Assembly (NCBI GenBank): GCA_034440615.1
Contig: JAOTOM010003688.1
Location: 1-64,000, forward strand
DNA from: Ashinkailepas kermadecensis
Lineage: Eukaryota; Arthropoda; Thecostraca; Neolepadidae
Direction of reading: 5' to 3'
Length of the DNA: 64,000 bases
Positions 12,271 through 57,971 of the stretch are shown one piece after another (the stretch's first letter is position 1; every line of letters begins with the position of its first letter). Made by a program: the position numbers and the translations under genes. The notes beneath the pieces were generated by a model that saw only the letters and a program-made list of their open reading frames with translations, was not told the origin of the DNA and did no database searches.

Positions 12271-12905
12271 AAATATCTTGGTTATCTTGCATATCTTGAC
12301 TTTAGCAAGGCCTTTGACAAGGTACCTCATAAACGGTTAATGATGCAGCTTCAGGCCCATGGTTTTGTGGGTAACATCCTAAAATGGATAGGGTTGTGGC
12401 TTTCAGATAGACAGCAGAGAGTGATGCTAAATGGTACAAAATCATCATGGCAAAATGTTCTTAGTGGAGTTCCCCAAGGGTCAGTACTGGGACCACTATT
12501 GTTCATTATGTTTGTAAATAACATTGAAAGTGGCCTAAGCAGTAAGGTTTTGAAATTTGCAGATGATTTGAAGGTCTTTAGGGCAATAACAGGGCACAAT
12601 GAGCAGGTCTTGCTGCAGAAAGACTTAGACGAGCTTGTGAAGTGGTCCGAAAAATGGAAAATGAAATTTAATTTTGATAAGTGCAAAATCATGCATGTAG
12701 GTAGGCAGCATATGAAGGCTCCATACTTGATGGGTGGCCAAGTACTATCTGTGACTCAGCAGGAGAAGGACTTAGGTGTTATTTTGAACACAAAATTGGG
12801 GGCATCAGAACAGACCAAAGAAGCCAGGAAGAAGGCACTAAGAATGCTTGGGGCAATAAATAGGAATGTATCATACAAAAGTGAGGAAGTCATCAGGAAG
12901 CTTCA
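12271..12905 (+). mobile_element. CR1-like LINE fragment, reverse-transcriptase core
   Basis: The translated segment carries the reverse-transcriptase blocks LDFSKAFDKVPHKRL, LSGVPQGSVLGPLLFIMFVN and FADDLK, the last being the catalytic YADD-type motif. A CR1-like C-terminal block (KCKIMHVG, EKDLGVI, KKALRMLGAINR) follows. The copy is 5'-truncated. It breaks off after VIRKLH, where a different LINE begins. It resembles the CR1-like family at 41.3-45.1 kb but is more diverged from it. Confidence 0.85.
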
Positions 12906-12934
12906 TTCAGAAATCAAAATGAAGTTGGGTGTAC

Positions 12935-15900
12935 CAGCGAAAAGATTCCTAGTAGGGGAAATGTATAGACCTCAAAGTCTGAGCCACACTATATTTATGG
13001 ACTATTTGGAAAAAATACTTGACTCATTGGAAAACACCAAATGTACATGTGTCATAGCATGTGTCCAAATGTACATGTGTCTTCAATTACAATCTTTTGA
13101 AATATTACTCTGATAAACCTACAATTAATTTTATGAATTTGTTCAATTCTTATGGATTTTTCCCAACCATCTCAAAAGCAACCCGGATTTGTAATGAATC
13201 AGATGCCCTTTTGGATAATATATTTATCAATGATGTTAATGTCTTTAACAATTCAGGAATACTACTTCATGATTTATCAGATCATTTTCCAGTTTTTCTT
13301 AATCTGTCATTAATTGAAAGTTGAAATATAACAAGACATTCAGTGACAGTCTTTGATAAACATAAAATCAGTGAATTAAATGATCACCTCATCAGCAACT
13401 TGGAAGCCTTTCAAGATGAAACTGATGCTAATCAAGCATGCAACAAACTTATTAAGGCATATGAAACAGGTATTACAAAATTATCTAAAACTTTTACACC
13501 CAGTAGAAGAAAGAATCCAATTAAACCATGGGTAACCCCTGCACTTCTGTGTTATATACAAAAATATATAAAATAATAAATACAAAAATAAACTTCATGC
13601 AAAATATATTAGGAATATCATTTTATTGAATGAAAATAAATACAAAATGTATAGGAACATGCTTTGCAATGTGCTTAGGGATGCAAAACGATTATATTAT
13701 AAGAGGGCATTCCAGGACAGCAAAGGTGATGGCAAAAAAACATGGAAGTATTTGAATGAAATTATAAACAAGAATGAATTGCAAACAGTTCACCCAAGGT
13801 GCTTTGTTGATAACTCTGGGGCTACCTGTGTAAATGAACAAATACCTGATAAATTCAATACTTTTTTTTCAACGATAGGTAGTGAATTGGAAAAAATCTA
13901 CCTGCAGCACACAATAGCCCATTATATTACCTTACACAGCCTACTCATGCCAGCATTAACAATATTCCTTCTGTTAATGAAGCTCAAATTGAAGAAATTG
14001 TTAAGTCTTTGAACCCTGTGGGTGGAGGTATGGATAAAATTAGCACAAAAATTTTGCTTGGAACATATAGAAGTATTTTGCAACATCTAACATATTTCTT
14101 CAATCTTTGTCTGAGCACTGCAATATTCCCTGATGCATTAAAATCTGCAGTTATAATTCCTGTATATAAATCAGGGGAAAATAATAAATTTACTAATTAT
14201 AGGCCAATCTCTTTGCTACCAATATTTTCGAAGGTGCTGGAAAGATGAATACACATTAGTGTATCATCATTTCTAAATGAAAATAATATCATACACCCAC
14301 TGCAGTTTGGTTTCAGAAAAAAAACATAGCACATACATGCCAATTGCTCTGATGCATAATGAAGTGACTAAAGCCCTTGTAAATAATAAATTAGTTTGTA
14401 CCCTGTATCTGGATTTGAAAAAGGCCTTTGACACTGTCAGCATCAGCATTTTGTTACAAAAGATTTACTTTATTGGCATTAGGGGAAATATATACAAACT
14501 GTTAAACTCATACCTATCAAATATATCTAAAAGAACCAAGATACATGACATCCTCTCCCAACCATTAAATATCACAATAGGTGTTCCTCAGGGTTCGATT
14601 CTTCGACCTCTGCTATTTCTTCTGTACATTAATGATCTTTGCAATGTTTCCAATTTACCTAGCTTTTACCTCTTTGCAGACGATACAGCCATAACTATTA
14701 CAGCTAATTATCATTTTGAGTTACAAACTAAAGTAGATGAGGTAATACCCAAAATAATTGCATGGTTTCATACCAACAGATTATCTATTAATGCTGATAA
14801 GACTGGATATACATTTTTTTCCAGGAAACCATGTGATGACCTTCATGCAAAAATAAATAGTTATAATATTATAAGGCATAGCTGCATACAATATTTAGGT
14901 GTATTAATCGATGAAGACATGACATGGAAAAGCCATATCAATGCCATTTCTTAAAAAATTAGCAGAAATATTGGTATTATAGGCAAATCTAGGTACTTTC
15001 TATCAACTTGTGAATTGCTTCTTCTGTATAATTATCTAATACTGCCATATCTAAATTACTGTGCTGTTGTCTGGGGAAGTACTTACCACTCTAAGCTTGA
15101 CAAGATTATTAAGTTGCAGAAGCGTGTTATTAGGATTGTTGACAAGAAACCTTACTTATACCATACAAATGAATTGTTTATCAAGCATAGAGTTCTTGAG
15201 TTTCTGGACATAATTGATGAACAATGCATTTACATCATGCTAGGTTTTCTAAATCACTCATTACCAGCACCTCTTTCTGATATGTTTCAACTTCATCAAG
15301 AAGGTGGCCTCAGAGTTAGACAACACTTTCAAATACCCTTTTCTGATATCAATTACAGGATGTTTTCATTACCCTTTATTGCACCAAAAGCCTGGAATAA
15401 AATAATCTGCGCTCACTTCCATAGGATTGAAGATGTACCTAGAAGTAAAATCATTTTGAAAAAACACATCAGGCAATACATTACTAGAAAATATGAACTT
15501 GTCCAATGAATGTCGGTGATAAGGTTGTGCTATGCATGGTGATCTTGTTGTCTTATTCGGATATTTTCGTTAAGTATCATGTTTTCTTTCTTTCTTCTCT
15601 CTTCATACTTCGTTTGTCCTTTCTCCTTTCTCCTTAGTGTAGTAATAGTTTAGGAGATGTACGTGCAAGATTAGGGATTTTATATTATTTCCCCATTAAC
15701 ACCTATAGCAGTTTTTTTTCTGGAGCCCTCGAAGACGTTGCTAGCATTGCTAATTGTCTGAGAGGGCTTCAGGAACATCTTTTACTAATATCTGGTGGCA
15801 GGATCTGTCCAGCAAGAAACAGGAGTGGGGAGTGGTGTAACCTAACTTGACTTGCTTACCATGACCTACTTCTCATCCCTGGAATTTAACGTAATTAGGT

Positions 15901-15975
15901 TGCACGGGTATGGAAGGGCACTCCTGCCTACCTATTAATAGGTGGGGGAATTATAAAAATTGATTTAAAAAAAAG
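12935..15975 (+). mobile_element. Decayed non-LTR retrotransposon (Jockey/CR1 superfamily), near full ORF2
   Basis: Collinear pieces in several frames show the order endonuclease then reverse transcriptase. They include MYRPQSLSHTIF, then LLDNIFIND and LHDLSDHFPVF (endonuclease C-terminus, about 13215-13300), NYRPISLLPIFSKVLER (about 14195-14245), LDLKKAFDTVS, IGVPQGSILRPLLFLLYIND, and LFADDTA (catalytic, about 14670). A C-terminal block with YLNYCAVVWGSTY follows. Frameshifts and in-frame stops make it non-functional. A 3' UTR of about 460 bp ends in a short A-rich stretch near 15970. It interrupts the CR1-like fragment just upstream. Confidence 0.88.
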
Positions 15976-16279
15976 CCACAAAAGGGATGTTTTCGTGGTC
16001 TGCATCTGTTACTTCGATTATGGTTCATTGTTGTAGAGAAGGTGAGATTCATATGGTGGTGGACGTTTACGTGCAAATATATGGAGCAAGTGCGCCGTGA
16101 TTGAGCTGAACTGAAAAATCACAATTGGACCCTGCTCTTGGGCTGGTGCAGCTTTTGCTCCACCAGTGGAGGTTGGTGGAGGAAACATCTCCACTGGATT
16201 TGCGACGGAACGACTAGTGAAGGTGTGTGAAGGTTAGTGGAGCGACGGGAACAGACCCTATATAGCATGCCACAATGAG
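15976..16279. other. Gene-free DNA upstream of WDR13
   Basis: No coding or repeat features were recognised. A WDR13 promoter or non-coding first exon could lie here or in the adjacent SINE-flanked DNA, but none can be pinpointed. Confidence 0.35.
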
Positions 16280-16294
16280 GATCAAGAAAGCTTG

Positions 16295-16453
16295 GGGACG
16301 AGTGGTCCAGGGGTAAGATGCTCGTCTCACAATCGAAAGGTTGTGGGTTCGAGTCTCACCTGTCGCTACTCTTCGCCCGCGACCAATCGGCGTGAGAGAT
16401 TGGCGACGCTGTATGACTCAACGGTCGACGTGTCGTAAAACCAATAACCAACC
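16295..16453 (+). mobile_element. tRNA-Val-like SINE, copy 1
   Basis: The head resembles tRNA-Val(CAC). It has an A box TGGTCCAGGGGTA, the anticodon-loop stretch CTCACAATCGAAAGG, and a B box GGTTCGAGTCT. It is followed by a non-tRNA body and a 3' hairpin leading into AACCAATAACCAACC. A perfect 15-bp target-site duplication (GATCAAGAAAGCTTG at 16280-16294 and 16454-16468) flanks it and proves retroposition. Confidence 0.95.
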
Positions 16454-16578
16454 GATCAAGAAAGCTTGTGTTGTTCGGCATTGTTGTATAAGCATACCAA
16501 TGATTCAGCTTGTGCTACACTAGCTGTAATGTTGTTCAATCAGTAGCTATAATGTTGCCTTTTTATCTGTCCCAACAG

Positions 16579-16644
16579 ATTACTGTGACCATCTGGATGA
16601 ACCAGCAATGTTTGCAGTTTCAAGTGTACAGTGAATTAACACCA
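16579..16644 (+). other. WDR13: WDR13 5' UTR part of the first coding exon
   Basis: A strong pyrimidine-rich acceptor (TTTTTATCTGTCCCAACAG) ends at 16578, so the start-codon exon probably has a spliced non-coding leader exon upstream. The frame is open upstream of the ATG to the acceptor, so the start is set by homology rather than by a stop. Confidence 0.6.
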
Positions 16645-51150
<34,506 letters not shown>

Positions 51151-51650
51151 TTGGCTGCGTTCGAAAGCTAGATTTTAACACCTGATCAACTGCTTCGATG
51201 GTGTGGTCTGTGGACGCTACGATGGTGTGGTCTGTGGACGCTACGATGCCAACAGTTCGCTCACATCGTGGAAGCAACAATTCTGATCAGTTAACATTCC
51301 AAGGTAACCGGACCAAAACTGGGATGTGCGAGCACCATCGGGATGCGATCTCCTGCGTGGATGTGATTTGTTGTCCGTTTTGCGTAGCACCATCTTTTCT
51401 TTTATTTGAATTTATTTTACCTACTTAGGTTGCTGCTTTTCTGTCATCGACTATTTGCGTCCTTGTAATATTTGCATTGCGCCATCCAGCATGCAGGCAT
51501 GCGAATCCTAGCCGATAGATCATGCATTGTCTTAACAACGACGACGTGTTTTAATGAACCGCTGATTGATTTCGTACTGATGAAATTGGAGAAATCGTGT
51601 ATTAGTCAATCCCATGCTCGACATCGATACTGCCGATTTTTCATGTTTTT
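51151..51650. other. Presumed WDR13 3' flank
   Basis: It holds two direct copies of GATGGTGTGGTCTGTGGACG (51198 and 51225). No polyadenylation signal could be tied to the gene; AATAAA-type hexamers occur only near 52410. Confidence 0.4.
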
Positions 51651-51837
51651 TTATCTCTCTCTCTATCTCTATCTCTCTATCTCTATCTCTATCTCTATCT
51701 CTATCTCTATCTCTATCTCTATCTCTATCTCTATCTCTATCTCTATCTCTATCTCTATCTCTATCTCTATCTCTATCTCTATCTCTATCTCTATCTCTAT
51801 CTCTATCTCTATCTCTATCTCTATCTCTATCTCTATC

Positions 51838-51903
<66 letters not shown>
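51651..51903 (+). repeat. (CTCTAT)n microsatellite followed by (CT)n
   Basis: More than thirty copies of CTCTAT pass into about 45 bp of pure CT. The translations (Ile-Ser, Arg-Asp or Leu-Ser repeats) are not genes. Confidence 0.98.
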
Positions 51904-51907
<4 letters not shown>

Positions 51908-53228
51908 TCTCTCTGTCTCACTGTCTCTCTGTCTCTGTCATTCTACCTATGACATTTTGGATGTTTCGATTTTTCGTGATTTTTCGGGGCACTGGCGCAA
52001 TTGTCCCAAGCCCCGGTAAGATTATTTCGGGCGCACCACCTCTCGGGTGGGTAATATCCCTTTGGCCCCTTCAATGCGCCATTGCTGTGCAACCATTTAA
52101 GCTTCACCGTGCAGCAAATCAATGCTGCTTTTCAACCAAGCACCCCTGGCAATATTGGCAATCTTTCTAGATATCATCAGATGAATTGCCAAGCTGAGTT
52201 CATGAGAATGTGGCGAGTGATATTTTCATCAGTACCATCGATCAAAGCTGGAGGGCAGGGGTGACAATACTAACGTTTTAAGGAATTGGGTCTGTCGCGC
52301 AAATTGGGCGTGTTAGCACCCCTTCAACTAACCATGCCTCGCAGTTATTATGCAAGTAGGCACAGAAGTGCTAACGCACTTCCGTGCTGGTGAAGCGTGC
52401 CGTGTTCTATTAAATAAATAAATCGAGAGTTGATTGGGTTGTTTCCGTCCGCGTCGCCGATGGTGTGTTATGCAAGGCCCTGCCGCATAGTTTGTGATCG
52501 CATGTTAACATGGCTAAGAATTAGCAACTGATCACCGCCTAGCTTTGATAAATTTAGCATTAACTCCCATGGGGATGCATGAAAATGCAGCACAACGAAA
52601 CCACATGGCCATGCAAAAGTATCGCCTGAAATATTCGGAAAAGTGGAAAACTCCATTAGGGGGCGGAGGGATAATTTGTGACATTCCGGGATCTGAAAGT
52701 AAAGTGACAGATACAAGGACCTTCAATTTTTAGGGTTGCTGGACGTTTTCAGACTTTTCTAACCAAAAATATGTGTGCAGTTCTGCATACTATTCTAAAA
52801 GTGCTATTTTCATGAACCCAAAGTGCCCTTTTTTCGGGGTGCCCTTTTGTCGAAGTTCCCCCAGTAAATAGTCGAATAAAATGCACTCATGTAGGGATCC
52901 CACAACATTGGTATGGAATCTTCGTTTTCGGTTCCCACACCAATGTCAGCAATGACTTGACCTTTTCAGTTTAAGTTGAGCATGGTTCTGGCTCACTCAG
53001 CAACTCACTGACGCGGAAGATATTGTTTTCCGAGGGTCAGCTTTTTCCATGCGCGCTTCCTCGCCATGGAATCTTGCTTAGGGACAGGATAATCTTCAAC
53101 TTTCTAATTGATGGAATACCGTGTTTAGACATGTAGATAACTTGAACATTCGTATTTGTTCTATATATTGTTGCGTCTATAGGAGGGGTGGGTCTAAAAA
53201 AACAGACGCCATGTGACAGACACTGTTC
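51904..53228. other. Gene-free DNA
   Basis: No coding frame or repeat was recognised. Confidence 0.45.
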
Positions 53229-53565
53229 TAGAGACACCATCTGACAGACATGGCCAATCTCAGCAACCGCTCGCTCGATCTTCCTGAAACCACCAAACGG
53301 TGGGGCATGTGTCAAAGACGTGCGGTTTGGACTTTCGTGACTGGGTCAGGTCAAAGGTCACTAAATCGTCGGAAAACAAGATTGTTGGCTTACAGACGTG
53401 GTCAATCTCAGCAGCCGTTCGTCGATCTTCACCAAACGGTCGAGCTTGTGCCAAAGCCGTGCGGTTTGGACTTCCATGACTTTGGGTCAGGTCAATGGTC
53501 ACGAAATCGGCGGAAACAAGATTTTTGTCGTACAGACATGGCCAATCTCAGAAACCGGTCTTGGG
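53229..53565 (+). repeat. 140-148-bp tandem repeat, about 2.2 copies
   Basis: ACAGACATGGCCAATCTCAG or close variants occur at 53244, 53392 and 53532. Between them lie GTGCGGTTTGGACTT and GGGTCAGGTCAA blocks. A diverged relative is at 63511-63867. Confidence 0.88.
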
Positions 53566-54419
53566 GACAGGGAGCGAAATCGACGACCGAAGGACGAATC
53601 AGTGATCGAGGCAGCCAAATCCAGGGCGCCAGCGGCCCCCGTATCGCATACGAAGTGACACTACTACTTGGAAAAGGAATGTGGCGACCCTTCTGCCTAG
53701 GTGTCCATCGCATACCTAGGATTTGCGCTAGGGGGGCAAACAGATTTGGTTGGATTTGGATTGGTTTGATTTTGATTTTGATTCCCATTTTTAAGTCCAT
53801 GGATTTCGACCTATATTTTTTGAAAGGGGTCCATTCATATTTCTTAAATAAGATAATTAGTGACCAACATAATTGTCCCGTGGAGGGGGCCCGATCTACG
53901 ACCATCGCCTCTGAGTCACCGGATTTCGACACTAACTCCCCCCATCTTGTTCGAAGGTTTTTCTTTTGGCATTCCTTGACATGTCATCTCACACTGCTGA
54001 AATTACACCTGTACAAATCATTTTAAAATGTAACATTTTTCAGTTTCAGGTACTCCAAGTTAACGCCCGGCCACCTAAACGTCACGTTCGCGCACGTTTA
54101 CACCCGCCTTGCGCATTCGTCGCATTCGCCACGCATAATGCGATTCTCCGGTTTAACCCAGGCTTCCTAGTTTCGCTAATTGCTGCCACACGATAGTCTT
54201 GTGCTATATTTGACGTGTGGAATGCTTCGTATGTGGGGTCGAAGGGAATATTCAACTACTTAAATTCGATGATTAATTCTATTCTTTCAACATTTGCTGG
54301 TGGTTAAGAAATCCGAGCACCTGCTGATCCTTGATGCACCTCATCTCTTTGGTTAAATATACTCCCAGATTGACTACGGAACCGAGGTCTTAGATAGGTG
54401 TTCTTTTTTTGGACCCGTT
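53566..54419. other. Gene-free DNA
   Basis: Nothing recognised. Confidence 0.45.
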
Positions 54420-55115
54420 GTGTTTTTATTTGTTTACGGATGCGTTTTAGGGCTCCAACCAAATTTTGTTAGCAGCACATTTTTGATAAACCAGCTCTTT
54501 TTTAATTGTGCTGATTTTTCTGCACGGGCTATATTTTTGGGTTACCGGCGCGTTTTCAAAGACCCCGATTTATTTGTTTAGTGCCCGGTCTTTTATAATT
54601 TGTTTAGGACCATGTCGCTTTTTCAGGGCTCCAGCCTGCTTTTTGAGGCCCCATGCAGTCTCATGGCCCCGGTGTGCTTTGAGGGCCTCCGTTGTGTTTG
54701 GTGATCTTTGGGGGCTCGGCATGGGTTCGCGGGGCGCGTTGTACTTAGCTGGCCCCAGCGCGATCTTGGCGGGCCCGGCGCGAGTTTTCTGGTGCCGGAC
54801 GCGAATTCTGCGGGCCCTAAGGCGATTTTTGGGGACCCCGGTGCGATTCTTGGGAGCCCAACCCTTTCGAGGGGGGGGGGGCAGCCTATGGCACCCTTCA
54901 GGGTAGAATGGCCCTTCGGAAAACTTTCCTTCGGGACCTGTTCTGAATTTCCAGGTGCTCGGGTCGATTCGATTGAGTTCCGTTGTGATTTTTCGGGGTC
55001 GAGTTCTGTTTTTGTAAGCCTCTGATCGATATTTTTGGATCCCGGTGCAATTCTTCGGGCTCCCAGTGCATATTTTTCGGTGCCCCAACACACTTCATAT
55101 CCTGGGCCCGACGCG
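54420..55115 (+). repeat. Degenerate GC-rich minisatellite, about 28-bp unit
   Basis: Blocks of the form GGCCCCGGTGCGATTTTTGG recur more than twenty times with heavy divergence. Open frames on both strands with repeated arginine or proline patterns are by-products. Confidence 0.75.
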
Positions 55116-55194
55116 TTTTTTTTTTGTGGGGGAGGTGATTTCTGACACAATCTTTGTGGTCGCAGAGTGACATTCCGGGTAGGAATATATTTTA

Positions 55195-55386
55195 GGAAGC
55201 CGGGTCCGCAGTGGGGTGGCTGTGGGAGGAGGCCGGGTCCGCAGTGGGGTGGGTGTGGGAGGAGGCCAGGTCCGCGATGAGGTACGTGTGGGAGAAGGCT
55301 GGGTCCGCGGTTGGGTGGGTGTCGGAGGAGTCCGGGTCCGCGGTGGAGTGGGTGTGGGAGGAGGCCGGGTACGCGGTGGGGTGGAT
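55195..55386 (+). repeat. 33-bp tandem repeat, six copies
   Basis: Units of GGCCGGGTCCGCAGTGGGGT followed by GGGTGTGGGAGGA. 33 is a multiple of three, so all frames look open. Confidence 0.93.
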
Positions 55387-56479
55387 GTTTCTAATAAGCC
55401 ACCTCAAAATATTCCGCCTAGCTAGTAAATTTTAGATTGTAGGGCCTACGCTTATAAGTTGATTGAGATCTTGCATATGAGGTAAACTAATCTAGTATAC
55501 GATGCAAGCTAGTTTCATCGAATAATGAATTAGATTTAATGGGATATTTTGGTGTATTTAAAGACACACATCGAATCTGAATTGATTTTACCTTCAGATT
55601 GAATCATTTTCACCACGGTCTGATCAAGATATTCGAGAAAATGCACCAAAAATGATGTTCTAGAATTAAAATAATATAGTAAACCCCGGTTACTGTTGTA
55701 AACCACCCCTTAACCTCACACATAGGCAAGCATTCTTTGTGGGATCGAACCACTCCCATATTCACCCGTACCAGTTAATAGCTTCCGATTTTAATACAAC
55801 GGCATTCGGGTTAATCTCTCCAGTATGTAACCTTAGGTTATCATCTTCCTTATTGCTATCCTACCCTTTTCAAAGCTCTGCCCATGCTATGCCATGCAAT
55901 GGGAGGGAAGAGAGCGGCCTTTGCTCCCCAGAAGTAATAGGTTCTGGTCATTGAACTATAAATAACAGGTCAATGCTGGGGCGTTGATTTCTGAAAATTA
56001 TGTGGGAAGGGGCCCATACTCCATGCGGTCCCCTAGTGAAAAAATATCCCATGTGATTGACTAATCAAATTGCATGGGAGGGGGGGTAGGCGTGCCGGAC
56101 CATAAAGGCTATTTGCGTCGCCTTTAAAGCGAGTACGTTACATGTCTGTCTATAAAAGGGAGTGTTTGCGATGAAGGTGAAGGCAAGTGAACATTTACGT
56201 TCAGGGAATTTTACGTTATAGTTTGTGTGGTATTTTAGGTGTTGAAGGTCGGGGCTGGGTTGGGGACATCTCCCTGATGTCTCAATGGTTTTAATTTTAC
56301 TTTACTCCTCTACAAGATAATTTGTAGATTGGGTGGGGGTGGGGGTGTTTTGAGAGTGGCGAGAAGTTGATTTTGCCAGTGTGCCGACTTTAGCCTACTC
56401 TTATCGAAGGGCACCGAGGGATCTTTGCCGTGCGAACAAGGAGGTAATTGTCCACACCGCTTGTCACGCCGGCCGCCGC
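55387..56479. other. Gene-free DNA
   Basis: No gene. A fragment similar to the tail of the SINE at 17228 lies near 55693. Confidence 0.4.
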
Positions 56480-57640
56480 GTGTTAGTTGTTAGTAGTGGG
56501 TTAGTCTAAGCATTCCATGCAGGGCTGTTAGTTGGGTTAGTACGGTGTCTTGCAATTCGGCTCTTCTACGTCCGCCGTACCTCTGGGTAGCCGTTTACGT
56601 TTTGAGTTGCAAGGCAAATTGCCTCATCTACGTCCGATGGCTCCTCTGGGTAGACGTTTTACGTTATGCTAATTTTAATGTTAATTTTTAGCTTTTATGT
56701 TTTCCTAAAGCACGTCGGCTCATCTACTTCCGACAGCACCGCTAGGTAGCCATTTATTTCTAATTGAGAAGTAAATCGGCTCGCGTACGTCCGACGCCAT
56801 GCGGGGATGGCTATTTACGTGTTTTCTGCGAGTGTTTCGCGGTCATGCATTGCGAGTTGATGTGAGCGTTGGTGGTGTGGTGCCTATAGTGCTCCTGCTA
56901 GTTTTGTGGCATACAGATATTCAAATAGCAATTGAAGGAGTTCTGGGTGTTTGTCACCGAGAAGCGATGGAAGCGATTGGGTGATACCCTCTCTTTGGCA
57001 GAATGCCTTAAGTGGCTGTCTTTGAGAGATAAAGCTACTGCAGTCTAGCAGGATGTGGCCTATGTTTAACGTGGTGTTGCAGGTGTCGCAGTGAAGTGTT
57101 GTGTGTTGGTCACCCTCTAATCGAGGCTGTGTTAGTTTTGTGCAACCAGTTCTAATTCTAGTGAGGATGACCTCTTTTTGTCGGTGATATTTATTTGATG
57201 TGCTCCATGTGCCTATCGTTGGTTTGATTGCGTGGGTGTGGTTGGATTTGTGTTGTGTTGAGTTGTGTTGTCCATGCGTTCTGTTGATGTTGGCGAATGT
57301 GGCATTGTAGGAGTGCTTTGCAATCGTCTACCGAGTTTTCCACGCTAAGGTGAGTGTTCAATGTTAAGGCTTGCTTTGCGAGCCGGTCTGCTTCTTCCTT
57401 ACCTGGGATGTTGGCGTGGGCCGGAATCCAGAGGAAGGAAAAATTCATGTTTACGTTATGGGCCAAGATTTGTTGGATTCCATCAATGACGTGATGCGGG
57501 CAATCGTGGGTGTTGCTAACTGACTGGAGGACGGATTTGGAGTTTGAGCAAATCACTACGTTTCTGGCTTTTCGCGTCATGAGAATGGAGATCGCTATAC
57601 CGCACTTGAAATCTCTTAGACCAGTCTGTGGGCAGGTTAG
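56480..57640 (-). mobile_element. LINE 3' part: RNase H domain, zinc knuckle and repeated 3' UTR
   Basis: The minus strand reads RNVVICSNSKSVLQSV, then FLWIPAHANIPGKEEADRLA and KQAL, the RNase H domain of I/R1-type LINEs. A C-terminal knuckle (CDTCNTTLNIGHILLDC) follows, ending in a stop near 56880. The normally acidic SDSKS motif is SNSKS, so one catalytic aspartate is lost. The 3' UTR holds about four imperfect copies of a block with CTACGTCCG and GGGTAGCC. 5' domains are missing. Confidence 0.85.
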
Positions 57641-57826
57641 GAACGGTTGCCCAAAAAGGGGAAGCATCCTGGATGCCTGGGGGATCTGCCTTCTAAAAGT
57701 CGGGACGGGGTCCCGTACGTTATACGGGACTGCCCGAATTCTACGATAGGACTGTTGTGGTTTTTCCATGGGATTCTGTCTATTTCAATGGGAGTTGGTT
57801 TTCCCCATGGGACAATCCAGGTTTCC

Positions 57827-57864
57827 CTCCATGGGACATATGGGATCCCATATGTCCCATGGAG
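57827..57864. repeat. 38-bp perfect palindrome
   Basis: The arms meet at GGGATCCC. The left arm starts CTCCATGGGACATATG and the right arm is its exact reverse complement. Flanks are rich in further ATGGGA and TCCCAT words. Confidence 0.95.
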
Positions 57865-57937
57865 AATAAATGCCAATCCAATGGGATTTTTTTCTTCACT
57901 ATAGTGAAAAATAGTTAATTATAAAAAGAGTATAATT

Positions 57938-57971
57938 TTTAATATGGGACTCAATAGGGTCCCATATTAAA
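57938..57971. repeat. Hairpin with 13-bp perfect arms
   Basis: TTTAATATGGGAC and GTCCCATATTAAA around an 8-base spacer, 75 bp from the 38-bp palindrome. It could form a terminator-like stem but is not near a gene end. Confidence 0.9.

Noticed and set aside
12178..13113. A host gene encoding a 311-residue protein
   Set aside because: It is reverse-transcriptase sequence of one LINE fused to endonuclease sequence of the next.
16295..16370. Functional tRNA-Val gene
   Set aside because: The acceptor stem does not pair, the unit continues into a conserved non-tRNA body and occurs seven times with target duplications; it is a SINE head.
51472..52170. Frames with long Ile-Ser, Leu-Ser or Arg-Asp repeats
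   Set aside because: Translation of the CTCTAT and CT microsatellite.
54508..55150. 130-175-residue frames in the GC-rich minisatellite
   Set aside because: Open in several frames of a degenerate tandem repeat, with no family match.
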